Assembly: GCF_001192835.1 (NCBI RefSeq)
Contig: NZ_DF968182.1
Location: 1,986,345-2,050,344, forward strand
Length of the DNA stretch: 64,000 nucleotides
Direction: 5' to 3'
Origin: Lentimicrobium saccharophilum
GTDB taxonomy: Bacteria > Bacteroidota > Bacteroidia > Bacteroidales > Lentimicrobiaceae
Part shown: piece by piece, positions 23,914-34,842 of the stretch
Layout of the letters: each line of letters begins with the position of its first letter
Position numbering within the stretch: position 1 is the first letter of the stretch
Program-made: the position numbers and the translations under genes
The notes under the pieces: model-generated
The model's input: the letters and a program-made list of their open reading frames with translations, nothing else
Told to the model about the DNA's origin: nothing
The model's database searches: none

Positions 23914-26175
23914 ATGAAATACATAAAACGCATTGCAATCCTCCCGGCACTGATAGTTACCTGCCTGTTGCTGCATGCACAACCACCGCAGCACCGGATT
24001 GCCACGGCTGGCAAAGCGCGCTACGCCATTATCCTCAGCCGCGATGCTGACTCCCTTACCCGCTTTGCCGCGGATGAACTGCAGGACTACCTTTTCAGGA
24101 TTTCCGGAGCGCAGGTCAGGATCGCCGATAAGCCCGTGAAAAGGTTCAAATCAATATTTATCGGCAAGGAGTGGTTTGCCAAAAAAGCGGCTTCCGGCAG
24201 GCTTGAAGCCATGAACGACGACGGTTTCTGCATTTTCAGCGAAGACGGTCACTTGTACCTCGGCGGGAAACGGCCGGTGGGCGATATTTACGCGGTTTAT
24301 ACCCTTTTGCAGGACTATGCCGGTTGCCTGTGGCCAGGCAACGGCGAGGTTTATATCCCGGAAAAACCGGATCTCAACCTGCCGGAGATTTCCCTGTTTA
24401 CCCAACCGGATTTCCGTTTCCGCCATCCGCACTTTCCTGACAAGAACAAACCGGAATACTACTTCCCGGCCCGCGTACATCCCATGGATGAATGGGGCAT
24501 GTTCGTGCATACCTTCCACAAACTGATGCCGCCCGAAACATACTTCGGCAGTCATCCGGAATATTACTCCCTGGTAAACGGCAAAAGAATCCGCGACGGA
24601 CAGCTATGCCTCAGCAATCCGGATGTGATCCGCCTACTGACCGAAAACCTCAGGGAAGAAATGAAGAAAAAACCGGATTGTACTTATTGGTCGGTATCGC
24701 AAAACGACTGCATCAACTATTGCGAGTGCGAAAAATGCCAGGCCCTTTACGATAAGTACGGAAGCATTTCGGGGGCGTATATCAGCATGGCCAATCAGAT
24801 CGCGCGGCAGTTCCCGGATAAGCAGATATCCACCCTTGCGTACCAGTTTACGCGTTCCGCTCCCGCGGCCATCGTGCCCGACAGCAACGTGAACATAATG
24901 TTCTGCTCCATAGAGTGCAACCGCAGCCAGCCGCTGGCAACGGATCCGCGCAGCGCTGACTTTGTGAAGGATATGAAAGACTGGTCTTCCCTTACGGACA
25001 ATATTTTCATGTGGGATTACGTGGTGCAGTTCAAGACCTTCACGGGTCCCTTCCCGAACTTCAGCGTGCTGCAGCCAAACATCCGTCTCTTCCGCGAGCA
25101 CGGGATTCCTATGATGTTTCAGCAGGGAAGCGGCAACTCCTGGTCCGACTTCAGCGAATACAAGCAGGCGCTAATTTCCAGGCTGCTTTGGGATGCGGAT
25201 ATGAACGAGCCCGCTTTCCGCGAAAAGTTTTTCCATGCCTTTTACGGTGCTGCGGCTGACGTGATGCTTGAATACTTTGAGCTGGTCCAACATGAGATGG
25301 AAAAGCAGGCCGCCACACGTTCACTGGATATCTACGGCTATCCGGCCCTCTACTCCGGATGGTTTCTGAAACCTGAACTGCTGATCCGCTACCGTGAGAT
25401 GATGGACAGCGCCCAGGCCCTGGTGCAGAGTGATCCGGTACGGCTGAAGCGGGTACTCCGGCAGCGTTGCAGTGTGGATTTCGCCTTTCTCGATGTCGCC
25501 CTCAACGTCAATCACCCCGCGCTGTCGTTTTATCACATGCAGGATGGCCGGCGAACCATCAACCCTGTGATGAAGGATTACCTGGACCGGTTTGTGCGCA
25601 ACTGTGAGGCTACCGGAATAAAAACCATTGATGAAAACGGCTATTCACCCGAGGCCTACAGAACCCAGGCGTTGAATGTGGCGGCCATGGCGGTAAAGCC
25701 GAACAAGGCTGCCGGCAAACAGATTTCTTCACTTACGCCGGTCTCTCCCCTTTACGATGTTGGAGGCACCCGCGCGCTCACCGACGGATTGTTCGGCGGG
25801 CAGCACTTCAGGATGAACTGGCTGGGATATCAGGGGCATGATATCGAAGTGCTGATAGATTTCGGGCAGACGGAAACCTTCAGCAGGGTGGAAACCAACT
25901 TCTTCCTCGACCTGGTAAGCTGGATCTTTCTTCCCCTGGAAGTAAGGATAGAAGTTTCGGACAACGGAAAGGATTTCAGCACCGTACATACGGAAAAAAT
26001 TCCCGAACCGGTTAGGAATTTCGGACAAAAACCGGTGCACTTCGGTTTCTCCTTTCCGGAAACAAGGGCAAAATTCCTCAAAATAACTGCCATCAGCCAC
26101 AAAACCTGTCCCGACTGGCACCGCGGCGCAGGCCAGCCGGCATGGTTATTTATTGATGAGTTGGTGGTGGAATGA
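23914..26175 (+). CDS. DUF4838 secreted glycoside hydrolase-like protein
   Basis: 753 aa. A signal peptide (MKYIKRIAILPALIVTCLLLHAQ) is followed by an N-terminal alpha/beta domain (~30-145) resembling the non-catalytic domain of GH20/GH67-type enzymes. The DUF4838 TIM-barrel-like domain spans ~170-460 (YWSVSQNDCINYCECEKCQALY and MFQQGSGNSW). A C-terminal F5/8 type C-like beta-sandwich (~615-753) probably binds sugar. DUF4838 proteins are found with carbohydrate-active enzymes and are likely glycosidases of unknown specificity. Exported to periplasm or surface. It stands just upstream of the dextran-type locus but is separated by 412 bp and has its own leader. Confidence 0.82.
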   Translation: MKYIKRIAILPALIVTCLLLHAQPPQHRIATAGKARYAIILSRDADSLTRFAADELQDYLFRISGAQVRIADKPVKRFKSIFIGKEWFAKKAASGRLEAMNDDGFCIFSEDGHLYLGGKRPVGDIYAVYTLLQDYAGCLWPGNGEVYIPEKPDLNLPEISLFTQPDFRFRHPHFPDKNKPEYYFPARVHPMDEWGMFVHTFHKLMPPETYFGSHPEYYSLVNGKRIRDGQLCLSNPDVIRLLTENLREEMKKKPDCTYWSVSQNDCINYCECEKCQALYDKYGSISGAYISMANQIARQFPDKQISTLAYQFTRSAPAAIVPDSNVNIMFCSIECNRSQPLATDPRSADFVKDMKDWSSLTDNIFMWDYVVQFKTFTGPFPNFSVLQPNIRLFREHGIPMMFQQGSGNSWSDFSEYKQALISRLLWDADMNEPAFREKFFHAFYGAAADVMLEYFELVQHEMEKQAATRSLDIYGYPALYSGWFLKPELLIRYREMMDSAQALVQSDPVRLKRVLRQRCSVDFAFLDVALNVNHPALSFYHMQDGRRTINPVMKDYLDRFVRNCEATGIKTIDENGYSPEAYRTQALNVAAMAVKPNKAAGKQISSLTPVSPLYDVGGTRALTDGLFGGQHFRMNWLGYQGHDIEVLIDFGQTETFSRVETNFFLDLVSWIFLPLEVRIEVSDNGKDFSTVHTEKIPEPVRNFGQKPVHFGFSFPETRAKFLKITAISHKTCPDWHRGAGQPAWLFIDELVVE

Positions 26176-26587
26176 TTTCGCCCGGATATGATTAATCTTA
26201 CAATATCCTTTACGCCGGATTTCCACTGTCATTAAGTCCGTAGCGGATCTTTACGGAAAACATCATGAAGAACATAACCCTGCAGAAATTTTTTCAAAGA
26301 CCGGGGCAACTCCTTCTCTTTGCATAGATAACAAGCCATCCGCCAGCATAAGTTGTCTGCCCTTCCGCAAACGAGGAGGAACCGGGCATACCCCGTGCTG
26401 ATTCAGGGAAATATGCACCGGATCACTCCTATTTGATAAAGGGATTATAAACTATTCCAGAATCTGCGGTTCCTTCTCAATGCCCCCGGATCTTATCAGG
26501 CGAAACCCGCTGTTTTCGAAGGGAGATCCTGATAAGTTGTAAAACCAGGCATTTAGTTTTTACATTTGTATCAATCAACCGGAAAAG
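26176..26587. other. Intergenic region upstream of the SusR-like gene
   Basis: 412 bp with no convincing frame. GATCCT-GATAAG words recur (TCTTATCAGG near 26491 and AGATCCTGATAAG near 26523). These give an inverted repeat just upstream of the promoter of the next gene, a possible regulator site. Confidence 0.4.
26537..26568 (+). promoter_or_regulatory. Promoter of the SusR-like regulator
   Basis: TTG at 26537-26539 and TACATTTG at 26561-26568 match the -33/-7 boxes with a 21-base gap. The predicted start is about 13 bases before the ATG at 26588. Confidence 0.55.
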
Positions 26588-28243
26588 ATGTACATGCACA
26601 GATTAATTCTCTTGACTTATTTAACTTGTACCTCCTTATTACTTTACGGGAGCAGTGAAACGGATCTGCTTTTAAAGCAACTCGACCAAACCGTTAAGGA
26701 ATACAGAAACTTTGACAGGCAGAAAGAGCAGCGCATTCAGCAAATCAAGAATTCGCTTATTTACACATCTTCAAACCAGCAGCAATTTGAAATATGCGGC
26801 AGGCTTTTCGATGAATACAGGTCTTACAAATCCGATTCGGCCCTGGTTTATGCCAGGCGCAAATTGCAGCTTGCCGAAAAATCAAATAACAATACAAATA
26901 TTACCGATGCCAGGCTAAATCTTGCCTCAATTATGGTAATCATGGGCATGTACAAAGAAGCGCATGACATACTGAGGAATGTTGACATTGCCAGATACCC
27001 TGATTTAAAGGCTTATTACTTTCACATCTACCGTACAATTTACGGGGCCATGTCTGATCATGCCCTTTCGGTTCACGAAAAGGCAAGGTACGACAGCCTG
27101 ACGGAAGCCTACCGCGACTCCCTGCTGCTGTCCAACCCACCATCATCCTCTCCCCATATCATGGTAAAGGCAGACCAGCTGATCGTGAAGAAGCATTACA
27201 CGTCTGCGCTTCAGTTGTTGCTTAATTATTTCCCGACCATCAGGAATGACAAACATAATAAAGCCATCATCGCATACAGCATCTCCATGGCTTATCAAGG
27301 ATTAAATGATCATACCAATGAGAAAAAATGGCTGATTATTTCAGCCATCAATGATCTGGAATCGGCCAACAAAGAATATGTTTCGCTGCGCAATCTGGCC
27401 TATATGCTATACGGAGAAGGAGACATCAACAGGGCCTATCATTACATCAGCAGGTCGATGGAAGATGCCATCTTCTGCAATGCCAGGCTTCGTACCATAG
27501 AAATTTCCCAGATGATGCCGATTATTGATAAAGCCTATCAGTACCAACTCAGGTCCCAGCAACGCACTTTGTTAATCTCGCTGATAAGCATCAGCACCCT
27601 TGCCATATTGCTATTGATCGCCGCCGGATTGATATTCAGACAAATGAGGAAGCTTGCCGTTGCAAGGGAAAAGTTAGACAAAGCCAATAAACAATTAAAC
27701 AACCTCAATCATGATCTTTCAGCAATCAACAATGAATTGAGTGAGATTAACCGCAACCTGAAGGAGGCGAATATCATCAAAGAAAAGTATATCGGTCAGT
27801 ACATGGATCAGTGTTCGGTATATATTGACAAAATGGACAATTACAGAAAGCATCTTCATAAGATGGCATCTTTCGGCAAAATTGACGACCTTATTCACCG
27901 GATAAAATCATCCGAAATCATTGAAGATGAACTGGCAGAATTCTTTCATAATTTCGACACAACCTTCCTTCAACTTTTCCCGGATTTCGTTGAAGACTTT
28001 AACCATCTTCTTTCTGACGGGGAATCCATTCAGCTCAAGCAGGGGCAGTTGCTTAACACCGAACTGAGGATATATGCACTTGTGAGACTGGGGATAACTG
28101 ATAGTGTTAAAATATCCCATTTCCTGAGGTGCTCATTGTCAACAATCTATAATTACAGGACCAAAATCAGGAATAAAGCCAGAGACAGCAGGGAAAGCTT
28201 TGATGATAAAGTTTTATCGATAGGGAACAATACCCGGAACTAA
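26588..28243 (+). CDS. SusR/DUF6377-type membrane-bound transcriptional regulator
   Basis: 551 aa. Signal-like N-terminus, then a TPR-like helical periplasmic region (~25-310). One transmembrane helix (~325-348, [20 protein letters not shown]) and a long coiled coil (~355-400) follow. The cytoplasmic C-terminus (~470-535) ends in a helix-turn-helix reading [15 protein letters not shown], then [23 protein letters not shown]. This layout is that of SusR and other DUF6377 regulators, which sense an oligosaccharide in the periplasm and activate the adjacent susCD operon. It lies directly upstream of susC in the same direction with a 0.5-kb gap, supporting the role. Confidence 0.88.
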   Translation: MYMHRLILLTYLTCTSLLLYGSSETDLLLKQLDQTVKEYRNFDRQKEQRIQQIKNSLIYTSSNQQQFEICGRLFDEYRSYKSDSALVYARRKLQLAEKSNNNTNITDARLNLASIMVIMGMYKEAHDILRNVDIARYPDLKAYYFHIYRTIYGAMSDHALSVHEKARYDSLTEAYRDSLLLSNPPSSSPHIMVKADQLIVKKHYTSALQLLLNYFPTIRNDKHNKAIIAYSISMAYQGLNDHTNEKKWLIISAINDLESANKEYVSLRNLAYMLYGEGDINRAYHYISRSMEDAIFCNARLRTIEISQMMPIIDKAYQYQLRSQQRTLLISLISISTLAILLLIAAGLIFRQMRKLAVAREKLDKANKQLNNLNHDLSAINNELSEINRNLKEANIIKEKYIGQYMDQCSVYIDKMDNYRKHLHKMASFGKIDDLIHRIKSSEIIEDELAEFFHNFDTTFLQLFPDFVEDFNHLLSDGESIQLKQGQLLNTELRIYALVRLGITDSVKISHFLRCSLSTIYNYRTKIRNKARDSRESFDDKVLSIGNNTRN

Positions 28244-28742
28244 GCTTTGGTAAGCGCGGCAAACTGCAGTCTGCAGCTTTGCCGTATAATGCACGGATTC
28301 TTGAACCCTGCCTTTGCAGTAAACTGACAAAGTGCCGGCTGCATCTGTAATTGTATCCTGATCAACCTGCAGAAAGTCATCCGGAAAAATTGATCCGGTT
28401 TTACTTACAGCTCCATATCAAATCATTCCTTGAGACCTCTGGATTTGGACAGATCCGTTTGTGAATATTTCAGGTATTTACATTCTTCCGGCCCTGATTC
28501 CGAAATATATTTCATTGAGGCTCCCTCCATTTGAACTACATTTTTTTACGATCCGTAAATGTATATATTGTTATTTTTAAAGCACTTACATCATTATAAT
28601 TTAATATCAGGCTACAACTTTTTACATGATCTGGACTTCCCTGATCCGGTTCAATATATTTGCCATGTTTGAGACAGGTAACCTTGGCATTGGTTGAAGG
28701 CACCCATTAACTAACCATACGTTAAACATAAATTAAAAATTG
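28244..28742. other. Regulatory gap upstream of susC
   Basis: About 500 bp without a gene. TATATTTG at 28655-28662 fits a -7 box for the susC operon and would give a leader of ~75 bases; no clean TTTG lies at the usual distance. The AT-rich stretch 28540-28620 may be the activator binding region (inference). Confidence 0.45.
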
Positions 28743-31700
28743 ATGAAGACTTATCTACCATTGATGCTGCTGCTACTGGGCAGTATGTTTGTCGTTATTC
28801 CCGGAGCGGAAGCCCAGATAAAAGGCAAACCGGTTACGGGAATAGTTGTCGATTCAAAGGGGGAACCCTTGACAGGTGTTACCGTCTTGTTGAAAGCGAC
28901 CTCCATCGGGACCATTACCGATGTAAACGGAAAATTCACCCTGGAAACCGGCTCCAAATCCGGACCGGTGCTTATCTTTTCCTATGTTGGTTATGATTCA
29001 CAGGAGGTACAAATAACTTCACAGGAAGAAATCCGTGTCGTGCTGGTTGAATCCAATGTTATGCTCAACGAAGTGGTAGTAGTCGGGTACGGGAGTCAGA
29101 GAAAGCGCGACCTGACAGGATCGGTGTCATCGGTAAATACAAAAGAGTTGAAAACGCTGCCGGTGCCAAGTATCGGTGATGCTTTGCAGGGACGTTCTGC
29201 CGGAGTGCAGGTATTATCAGCCGGTGCCCCTGGCAGCAATGTTACTTTGCGTATCAGGGGAACCGGAACCATTAACAACAGCGACCCGTTGCTGGTTATT
29301 GACGGGGTCCCGGCCAACGTATCCCTGAATACAATCAGCCCGGATGACATTGCCGGAATCGAAATCCTGAAGGATGCATCGGCGGCAGCAATATACGGTT
29401 CACGCGGAGCCAACGGGGTTGTGCTGATTACGACCAAAAAAGGCGCTCAGGAAAGAAATACCCTGGAATTCAAAATGTTTACCGGAGTACAATCGGTAGC
29501 CAACAGGGTTGAAATGCTCAATGCTTCGGAATTTGCATCGCTTCACAATGATATGATGACCAATAATGGCCAGGCCCTGAACCCGGACTTTGCCGATCCG
29601 GCAGGACTTGGAGCCGGCACTGACTGGCTTGATGCCATTTTCCGCAATGCTCCCATTCAGAACTACACCCTGGCATATTCCGGAGGTAATGCAAACTCGC
29701 ATTATTATGTTTCAGGGGCCATTCTCGATCAGCAGGGCATCGTGGCCAACACCGGCTATAAGCGCTATACAGTTCAGTTTAACAGCGACTCAAGGGTTTT
29801 TGACTGGCTGAAATTCAGCAACAACCTTACCCTGAATCATGATGTTAAAACGAGCGGGGACTATAATATCCGTAACGCCATGGCAGCCTTGCCGGCACAG
29901 CCTGTATACAATGCCGACGGCACCTACAGCGGCCCCATAGGCCAATCGTCGTGGGTGGGTGACATTACAAATCCCATAGGCAAGGCCATGCTGGTGGAAA
30001 ACAGCACCAAAGGCTACAACGCGCTGGGCAATATATCTGCCGAAATAAACATTCTGAAGGAGCTGAAGTTTAAATCAACGGGAGGCCTCGAAGCATCATT
30101 CTGGGACAACCGGACCTGGTCACCGGCATACAACTGGCAACCAACTCCACAGGCAAGCAGCTATCTTTTCCAGCAATACAACAAGGGCATTACCTATCTT
30201 TGGGATAATTACCTTACCTACGATAAATATATTAACGGCAACCATCACCTTACTTTACTCGCCGGTAGCAGCGCACAGGCCTTTCGTAAAGATTACATGA
30301 GTGGTTCCGCCCAGGGATTCTCCAGTACTACCACCCAGCAACTCAACAACGGCACTACCTCTAAAACCCTGGGCGGCAGTGCCAATGAATGGAAACTGCT
30401 GTCATTTATCGGAAGGGGAAATTACGATTATAAAGGCAGATATTTACTAACCGCCACCTTGCGACGTGACGGCAGCAGCCGGTTCGGCAGCAACAACCGC
30501 TGGGGATGGTTTCCATCGGCATCAGTGGCCTGGAGGGTTTCGCAGGAAGAATTCATGAACCGTTATACCTGGCTCGACGACTTCAAAGTACGCGCCGGAT
30601 ACGGAATCACCGGAAACCAGAATATCGGCGATTACTCTTTCGCTTCTGTATTACAAACCATTCAGTATGTTTTCAACGGACAGGTCGTCAACGCCGTTGT
30701 GCCCCTGGCAATACCCAACCCGAGCGTACGCTGGGAACAGGTTGAGCAATCCAATCTTGGATTCGATGCATCGCTGATCAATGGCAGAATCAACCTCTCA
30801 CTGGATGCATATATCAAGAACACCAATGATATGCTCGTTCCAATGAGTGTTCCCATCTCAACCGGATATTCCGACATTGTGGTTCCAAGCATTAATGCAG
30901 GAAAAGTCAGGAATAAAGGGGTGGAAATCAGCATCACCAGCATCAATACGACCGGCGCCATCAAATGGACCACAAGTGCAAATGTGGCTTATAACCATAA
31001 CCGGGTGATTAACCTGAATGATACCATCCCTTTATACACCGGAAGTATAGGCCTGAATCAAAACCTCTCGATACAGAACAGTGGCTACCCGGTGAACGCC
31101 TTCTACGGCTTTGTAACCAATGGACTGTTCCAGACACAACAGGAAGTGGACAATTATGCCGTTCAGGTTCCCGGCGAAGATCCGTTTAACCGGACGTCGG
31201 CCGGTGATATCAGATTCAAAGACCTGAATAATGACGGCAAAATTGACGATAATGACCGCACATATATCGGCAACCCAAACCCGAAATTTATTTTTGCCAT
31301 CAACAATACCATCGAATGGAGGGGTTTTGATCTGAGTATCTTTTTGCAGGGAGTTTATGGCAATGACATTTTCAATGCCAACAGAATTTACCAGGAAGGC
31401 ATGGCTGTTGCCCAGAATCAAACCACAGCCACGCTTGAACGCTGGACCGGCGAAGGAACCAGCAACACAATGCCCAGGGCGGTATTTAACGACCCAAACA
31501 AAAACACCAGGGTTTCTGATCGATTCATCGAGGATGGCAGTTACTTGAAAATCAAGAACCTGACCTTAGGCTACACATTCAGACAGAAATGGCTTGAGAA
31601 AGCCAAACTCAGTTCGGCCAGGGTCTATTTCTCGGCTCAGAACCTGCTGACAATTACCAATTATTCCGGATTCGATCCCGAAGTACCGGTCAATGGCATA

Positions 31701-31760
31701 GACCTGAATGTTTATCCGGTTACCAGAACGGTCAGCGCCGGTATTAACCTGATTTTCTGA
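28743..31760 (+). CDS. SusC-family TonB-dependent outer-membrane transporter
   Basis: 1,005 aa from ATG at 28743; an in-frame TTG just upstream is less likely. Signal peptide to ~25, then a carboxypeptidase-regulatory-like domain (~33-110, VTGIVVDSKGEPLTGVTV). Next come the TonB box/plug start (NEVVVVGYGSQRKRDLTGSVSSV) and plug motifs (GRSAGVQV, IRGTGTINNSDPLLVIDGVP, AAAIYGSRGANGVVLITTK), then a 22-strand barrel ending in aromatic INLIF. It would import oligosaccharides together with the SusD protein 20 bp downstream. Its position after a SusR-like gene and before GH66/GH31 points to alpha-1,6-glucan fragments. Confidence 0.96.
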   Translation: MKTYLPLMLLLLGSMFVVIPGAEAQIKGKPVTGIVVDSKGEPLTGVTVLLKATSIGTITDVNGKFTLETGSKSGPVLIFSYVGYDSQEVQITSQEEIRVVLVESNVMLNEVVVVGYGSQRKRDLTGSVSSVNTKELKTLPVPSIGDALQGRSAGVQVLSAGAPGSNVTLRIRGTGTINNSDPLLVIDGVPANVSLNTISPDDIAGIEILKDASAAAIYGSRGANGVVLITTKKGAQERNTLEFKMFTGVQSVANRVEMLNASEFASLHNDMMTNNGQALNPDFADPAGLGAGTDWLDAIFRNAPIQNYTLAYSGGNANSHYYVSGAILDQQGIVANTGYKRYTVQFNSDSRVFDWLKFSNNLTLNHDVKTSGDYNIRNAMAALPAQPVYNADGTYSGPIGQSSWVGDITNPIGKAMLVENSTKGYNALGNISAEINILKELKFKSTGGLEASFWDNRTWSPAYNWQPTPQASSYLFQQYNKGITYLWDNYLTYDKYINGNHHLTLLAGSSAQAFRKDYMSGSAQGFSSTTTQQLNNGTTSKTLGGSANEWKLLSFIGRGNYDYKGRYLLTATLRRDGSSRFGSNNRWGWFPSASVAWRVSQEEFMNRYTWLDDFKVRAGYGITGNQNIGDYSFASVLQTIQYVFNGQVVNAVVPLAIPNPSVRWEQVEQSNLGFDASLINGRINLSLDAYIKNTNDMLVPMSVPISTGYSDIVVPSINAGKVRNKGVEISITSINTTGAIKWTTSANVAYNHNRVINLNDTIPLYTGSIGLNQNLSIQNSGYPVNAFYGFVTNGLFQTQQEVDNYAVQVPGEDPFNRTSAGDIRFKDLNNDGKIDDNDRTYIGNPNPKFIFAINNTIEWRGFDLSIFLQGVYGNDIFNANRIYQEGMAVAQNQTTATLERWTGEGTSNTMPRAVFNDPNKNTRVSDRFIEDGSYLKIKNLTLGYTFRQKWLEKAKLSSARVYFSAQNLLTITNYSGFDPEVPVNGIDLNVYPVTRTVSAGINLIF

Positions 31761-31780
31761 AACAATACAAAACTAAAGAT

Positions 31781-33253
31781 ATGAAAACCTTAAAATATAC
31801 CCTTGCATGCCTGATGCTGATTTCATTGGCTGCATGCGAAAAGTTTCTTGACACTGCCCCCCTCGACAGCATCAATACCTCTAACTTCTACAAGACGAAA
31901 GAAGATGCCATTGCAGCCATTAACGGTGCATATCAGCCGCTGCAGTGGCCCAAGCTATACAATATGAGGATCTGGACAACCGATATCTGGGCCGGAAACA
32001 GCCTTGTCGGCGCCGGCGGGGGTACCGATGGTATCGAAACCCAGGATATTGCAAACTTTGTTACATCAACCGACAATGCAGCTGCTCTTGACGTGTGGAG
32101 GGGGCCCGCTCCCGGAATCCTGAGGTGCAACCTGGTACTGGAGAATGTTCCCGGAATGGACATTGACCAGGATCTTAAAAACCGGATAACCGGAGAGGCT
32201 TACTTCCTGAGGGCCAATTACTATTTTATCCTTGTAAGGCTGTTTGGAGATGTTCCGTTAATCACCAAAGCCCAGACCCCGGATGATGACCTCCGGCCCC
32301 GCCGCACTGCCGCCTCAGTTGTTTATGATACCATTATAGGCGACCTGAAACGTGCTATTGAACTGTTGCCTCAGCGCGAGGCATATTCGGGTGCTGATAT
32401 CGGACGGGCCAGCAAAGGAGCCGCCACCGGGATGCTCGCAAAGGTTTATCTGACGCTGGGCAGGTATGACGAAACCGTTAATCTGTGCCAGAGGGTAACA
32501 TCACTGGGCTATACTTTAAACGAAAACTATACCGATAACTTCAACCCATCAAGAAAAAACTCACCGGAGAGCCTCTTCGAGGTTCAGTATTACGGTAAAA
32601 CCAGTTACAGTTTCTGGGACAACGAAAATCAGGCCAGTTGGGTCAGCACATTCACAGGCCCCCGGAATTCAGATTTTGTAGCCGGAGGTTGGGGATGGAA
32701 CCAGCCCACCCAGGAGTTTGTAAGCCTTTATGAAAACGGCGACAATCGCAAAGAAGCAACGATTCTTTATGATGGATGTCCCTCTTTCGATGAAAAAGAG
32801 TATAAAGCTTCATTTTCATCAACAGGATACAACCTGCGCAAATTCCTGGTTTCAAAATCTGTAACTGAAGATTACGATGGCAGTCCTGCCAACTGGCCGG
32901 TGTTGCGCTATGCCGATGTATTGCTGATGGAAGCAGAAGCCCTATGCGAATTAAACCGCACAGGCGAAGCTTATGGCCCGCTTAATCAGGTGCGCAACAG
33001 GGCCGGATTGGACAATCTGAGCGGTTTGTCGCAGTCAGCCCTGCGCGATGCCATCAGAAAAGAAAGAAGAATAGAACTTGCATTCGAAGGCTCACGATGG
33101 TTCGACCTGATCCGTTATGACAATGGTCAGTATGCTGCTGCATTCTTCAACAGCATTGGTAAAACAAATTTTTCATCAAAGTTCCTTCTGTTGCCGATTC
33201 CGCAAAAGGAAATTGATGCCAACCCCAATTTAACTCAAAATTCAGGTTACTAA
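31781..33253 (+). CDS. SusD/RagB-family surface glycan-binding lipoprotein
   Basis: 490 aa. Lipoprotein signal MKTLKYTLACLMLISLAAC with Cys at 19. SusD motifs are present: FLDTAPLDSINTSNFYKTKEDAIAAINGAY near the N-terminus, FLRANYYFILVRLFGDVPL (TPR scaffold), and the C-terminal RYADVLLMEAEALCELN and IRKERRIELAFEGSRWFDLIRY. It forms the lid of the SusC barrel at the cell surface. Confidence 0.96.
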   Translation: MKTLKYTLACLMLISLAACEKFLDTAPLDSINTSNFYKTKEDAIAAINGAYQPLQWPKLYNMRIWTTDIWAGNSLVGAGGGTDGIETQDIANFVTSTDNAAALDVWRGPAPGILRCNLVLENVPGMDIDQDLKNRITGEAYFLRANYYFILVRLFGDVPLITKAQTPDDDLRPRRTAASVVYDTIIGDLKRAIELLPQREAYSGADIGRASKGAATGMLAKVYLTLGRYDETVNLCQRVTSLGYTLNENYTDNFNPSRKNSPESLFEVQYYGKTSYSFWDNENQASWVSTFTGPRNSDFVAGGWGWNQPTQEFVSLYENGDNRKEATILYDGCPSFDEKEYKASFSSTGYNLRKFLVSKSVTEDYDGSPANWPVLRYADVLLMEAEALCELNRTGEAYGPLNQVRNRAGLDNLSGLSQSALRDAIRKERRIELAFEGSRWFDLIRYDNGQYAAAFFNSIGKTNFSSKFLLLPIPQKEIDANPNLTQNSGY

Positions 33254-33271
33254 ACCTTCAAAAATAAAACT

Positions 33272-34678
33272 ATGAAACGATTAACATACATAGCATGCTG
33301 TCTGATGGCAATGGCATTTGCAACAGGCTGCAAAGAAGATGAACTCGCCGACCTGAATAAAGGCGACACTCCCCTGGCACTGACCCTTTCGGAGCAAACA
33401 CTTATCCTGAACGAAACAAACAGGGATAAGACAATATTAAGTATGAACTGGACTTCGGGAAGCAACTATGGAACCAATGCCGCAATTACCTACGAATTAC
33501 AGATAGCTCAGGCTGGCACAGGGTTTACCGATCCGCTTACTTATTTCCCGGGAAAAACAGTTTATAATTACACTTTTACCACCAAAGCGCTGAACAATGC
33601 AATAAGAGGGCATTTTAACACACAGGCGGGAACCGGAATTACATTAGAAGCCAGGGTCATTGCCACTGTAGCAGCAGACAATGTTGACCCACAGGTTTCA
33701 CCGGTAGTAAGTTTCAGTGTGACCACTTATGAACCTGTTTCAGAAACCCTTTTCCTTTACGGTACTGCAACTTCCGCCGGTTGGGACAACAGTCAGGCCA
33801 TCGCAATGACTCCGGCAGAAGTTCCCGGAACATTCACCTGGCAGGGACAGCTCAGCTCAGGCGGGTTTAAGTTCTTAACCGTTGCTGGTCAGGATTTCCC
33901 TTCTTATGTCAAAGGCAACAGCCAAAACAGTATCGTGCTGCGCACTTCGGCATCCCAAACCGACAACCCCTGGACTATTTCGGATCCGGGAATTTATGAA
34001 ATCGAAGTCAATCTGCTCGCCCTTTCTGTTTTAATCACTAAAATGGAAGGACCGGCTTACAGTCAGATTTTTATGGTTGGAAGCGCTGCGCCCAACGGGT
34101 GGGATATCTCCAATGCAACCGAGCTCGTTCAAAATCCTGACAACCTGTATGAGTTTACTTACACCGGAGTAATGAACCCGGGCGAATTTAAATTCCCTGT
34201 AAACCGCAATTCCGACTGGCAACAGGACATGTATATGAAGCTGGATGAAACCCATATGTACCTGCATCACGGCGGAGACCCCGACGACAGCAAGTGGGAA
34301 ATCGCGAAGAAGGGTTATTACACCATCACGCTGAATCTGCAGGACCTTACCATCAGCATCAACAGGCTCAAACTATACATGGTTGGCAGTGCTACTCCCA
34401 TTGGCTGGGACATCAGTAATTCTATTGAGATGGAAGAGGATGCTACTGACGGGTGCATATTTAAATATTCGGGGCCTATGATTGCCGGCGAATTCAAATT
34501 CCCTGTCAACCGAAACTCCGACTGGGGCCAGGATATGTATATGAGACTGGACGATACCCATATGTACCTCCATCACGGAGGCGACCCCGACGATAACAAA
34601 TGGACGCTGACAGAGGATGGCAATTACGCGATTACTGCAAATGTTGAAGCCCTGACAATAAACATTCAAAAACTTTAG
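33272..34678 (+). CDS. SusE/SusF-like surface glycan-binding lipoprotein with three binding repeats
   Basis: 468 aa. Lipobox near residue 19-20 (FATGCK). An Ig-like SusE N-domain (~35-150) is followed by three carbohydrate-binding modules of ~95 residues (~160-250, 262-355, 366-468). Each begins with hhhYG/VGSAxPxGWDxS and contains EFKFPVNRNSDW or an equivalent. The second and third are near copies of each other (both hold DMYM-x-LD-x-THMYLHHGGDPDD), evidence of a recent internal duplication. It sits at the position of BT3088-type proteins in dextran loci. It binds polysaccharide at the surface and is not catalytic. Confidence 0.9.
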   Translation: MKRLTYIACCLMAMAFATGCKEDELADLNKGDTPLALTLSEQTLILNETNRDKTILSMNWTSGSNYGTNAAITYELQIAQAGTGFTDPLTYFPGKTVYNYTFTTKALNNAIRGHFNTQAGTGITLEARVIATVAADNVDPQVSPVVSFSVTTYEPVSETLFLYGTATSAGWDNSQAIAMTPAEVPGTFTWQGQLSSGGFKFLTVAGQDFPSYVKGNSQNSIVLRTSASQTDNPWTISDPGIYEIEVNLLALSVLITKMEGPAYSQIFMVGSAAPNGWDISNATELVQNPDNLYEFTYTGVMNPGEFKFPVNRNSDWQQDMYMKLDETHMYLHHGGDPDDSKWEIAKKGYYTITLNLQDLTISINRLKLYMVGSATPIGWDISNSIEMEEDATDGCIFKYSGPMIAGEFKFPVNRNSDWGQDMYMRLDDTHMYLHHGGDPDDNKWTLTEDGNYAITANVEALTINIQKL

Positions 34679-34842
34679 GTTGGTTTGGATTGGTGTGTGT
34701 TAAAAGAATCCGGAATTCATACAGAGAGTTGATAAAACCATTAACGGACAGTCCTGACAATCAGAATCTTATCCGCTCTTTGGGAAACTTAATGATGAAT
34801 TCCGGTTCTTTTCACCTTACTTTACCGGATTACTCTTTAACT

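Noticed and set aside
23878..23914. Promoter TTTG (23878-23881) and CATCTTTG (23902-23909) for the DUF4838 gene
   Set aside because: Spacing is good, but it would place transcription start at or after the ATG (leaderless), and the first box lies at the end of the C-rich repeat; too weak to annotate.
23500..24050. Two frames of 136 and 150 codons encoding Pro/Ser/Arg repeats
   Set aside because: They are translations of the 22-bp minisatellite and of the triplicated repeat; reading frame and content follow the repeat, not a protein family.
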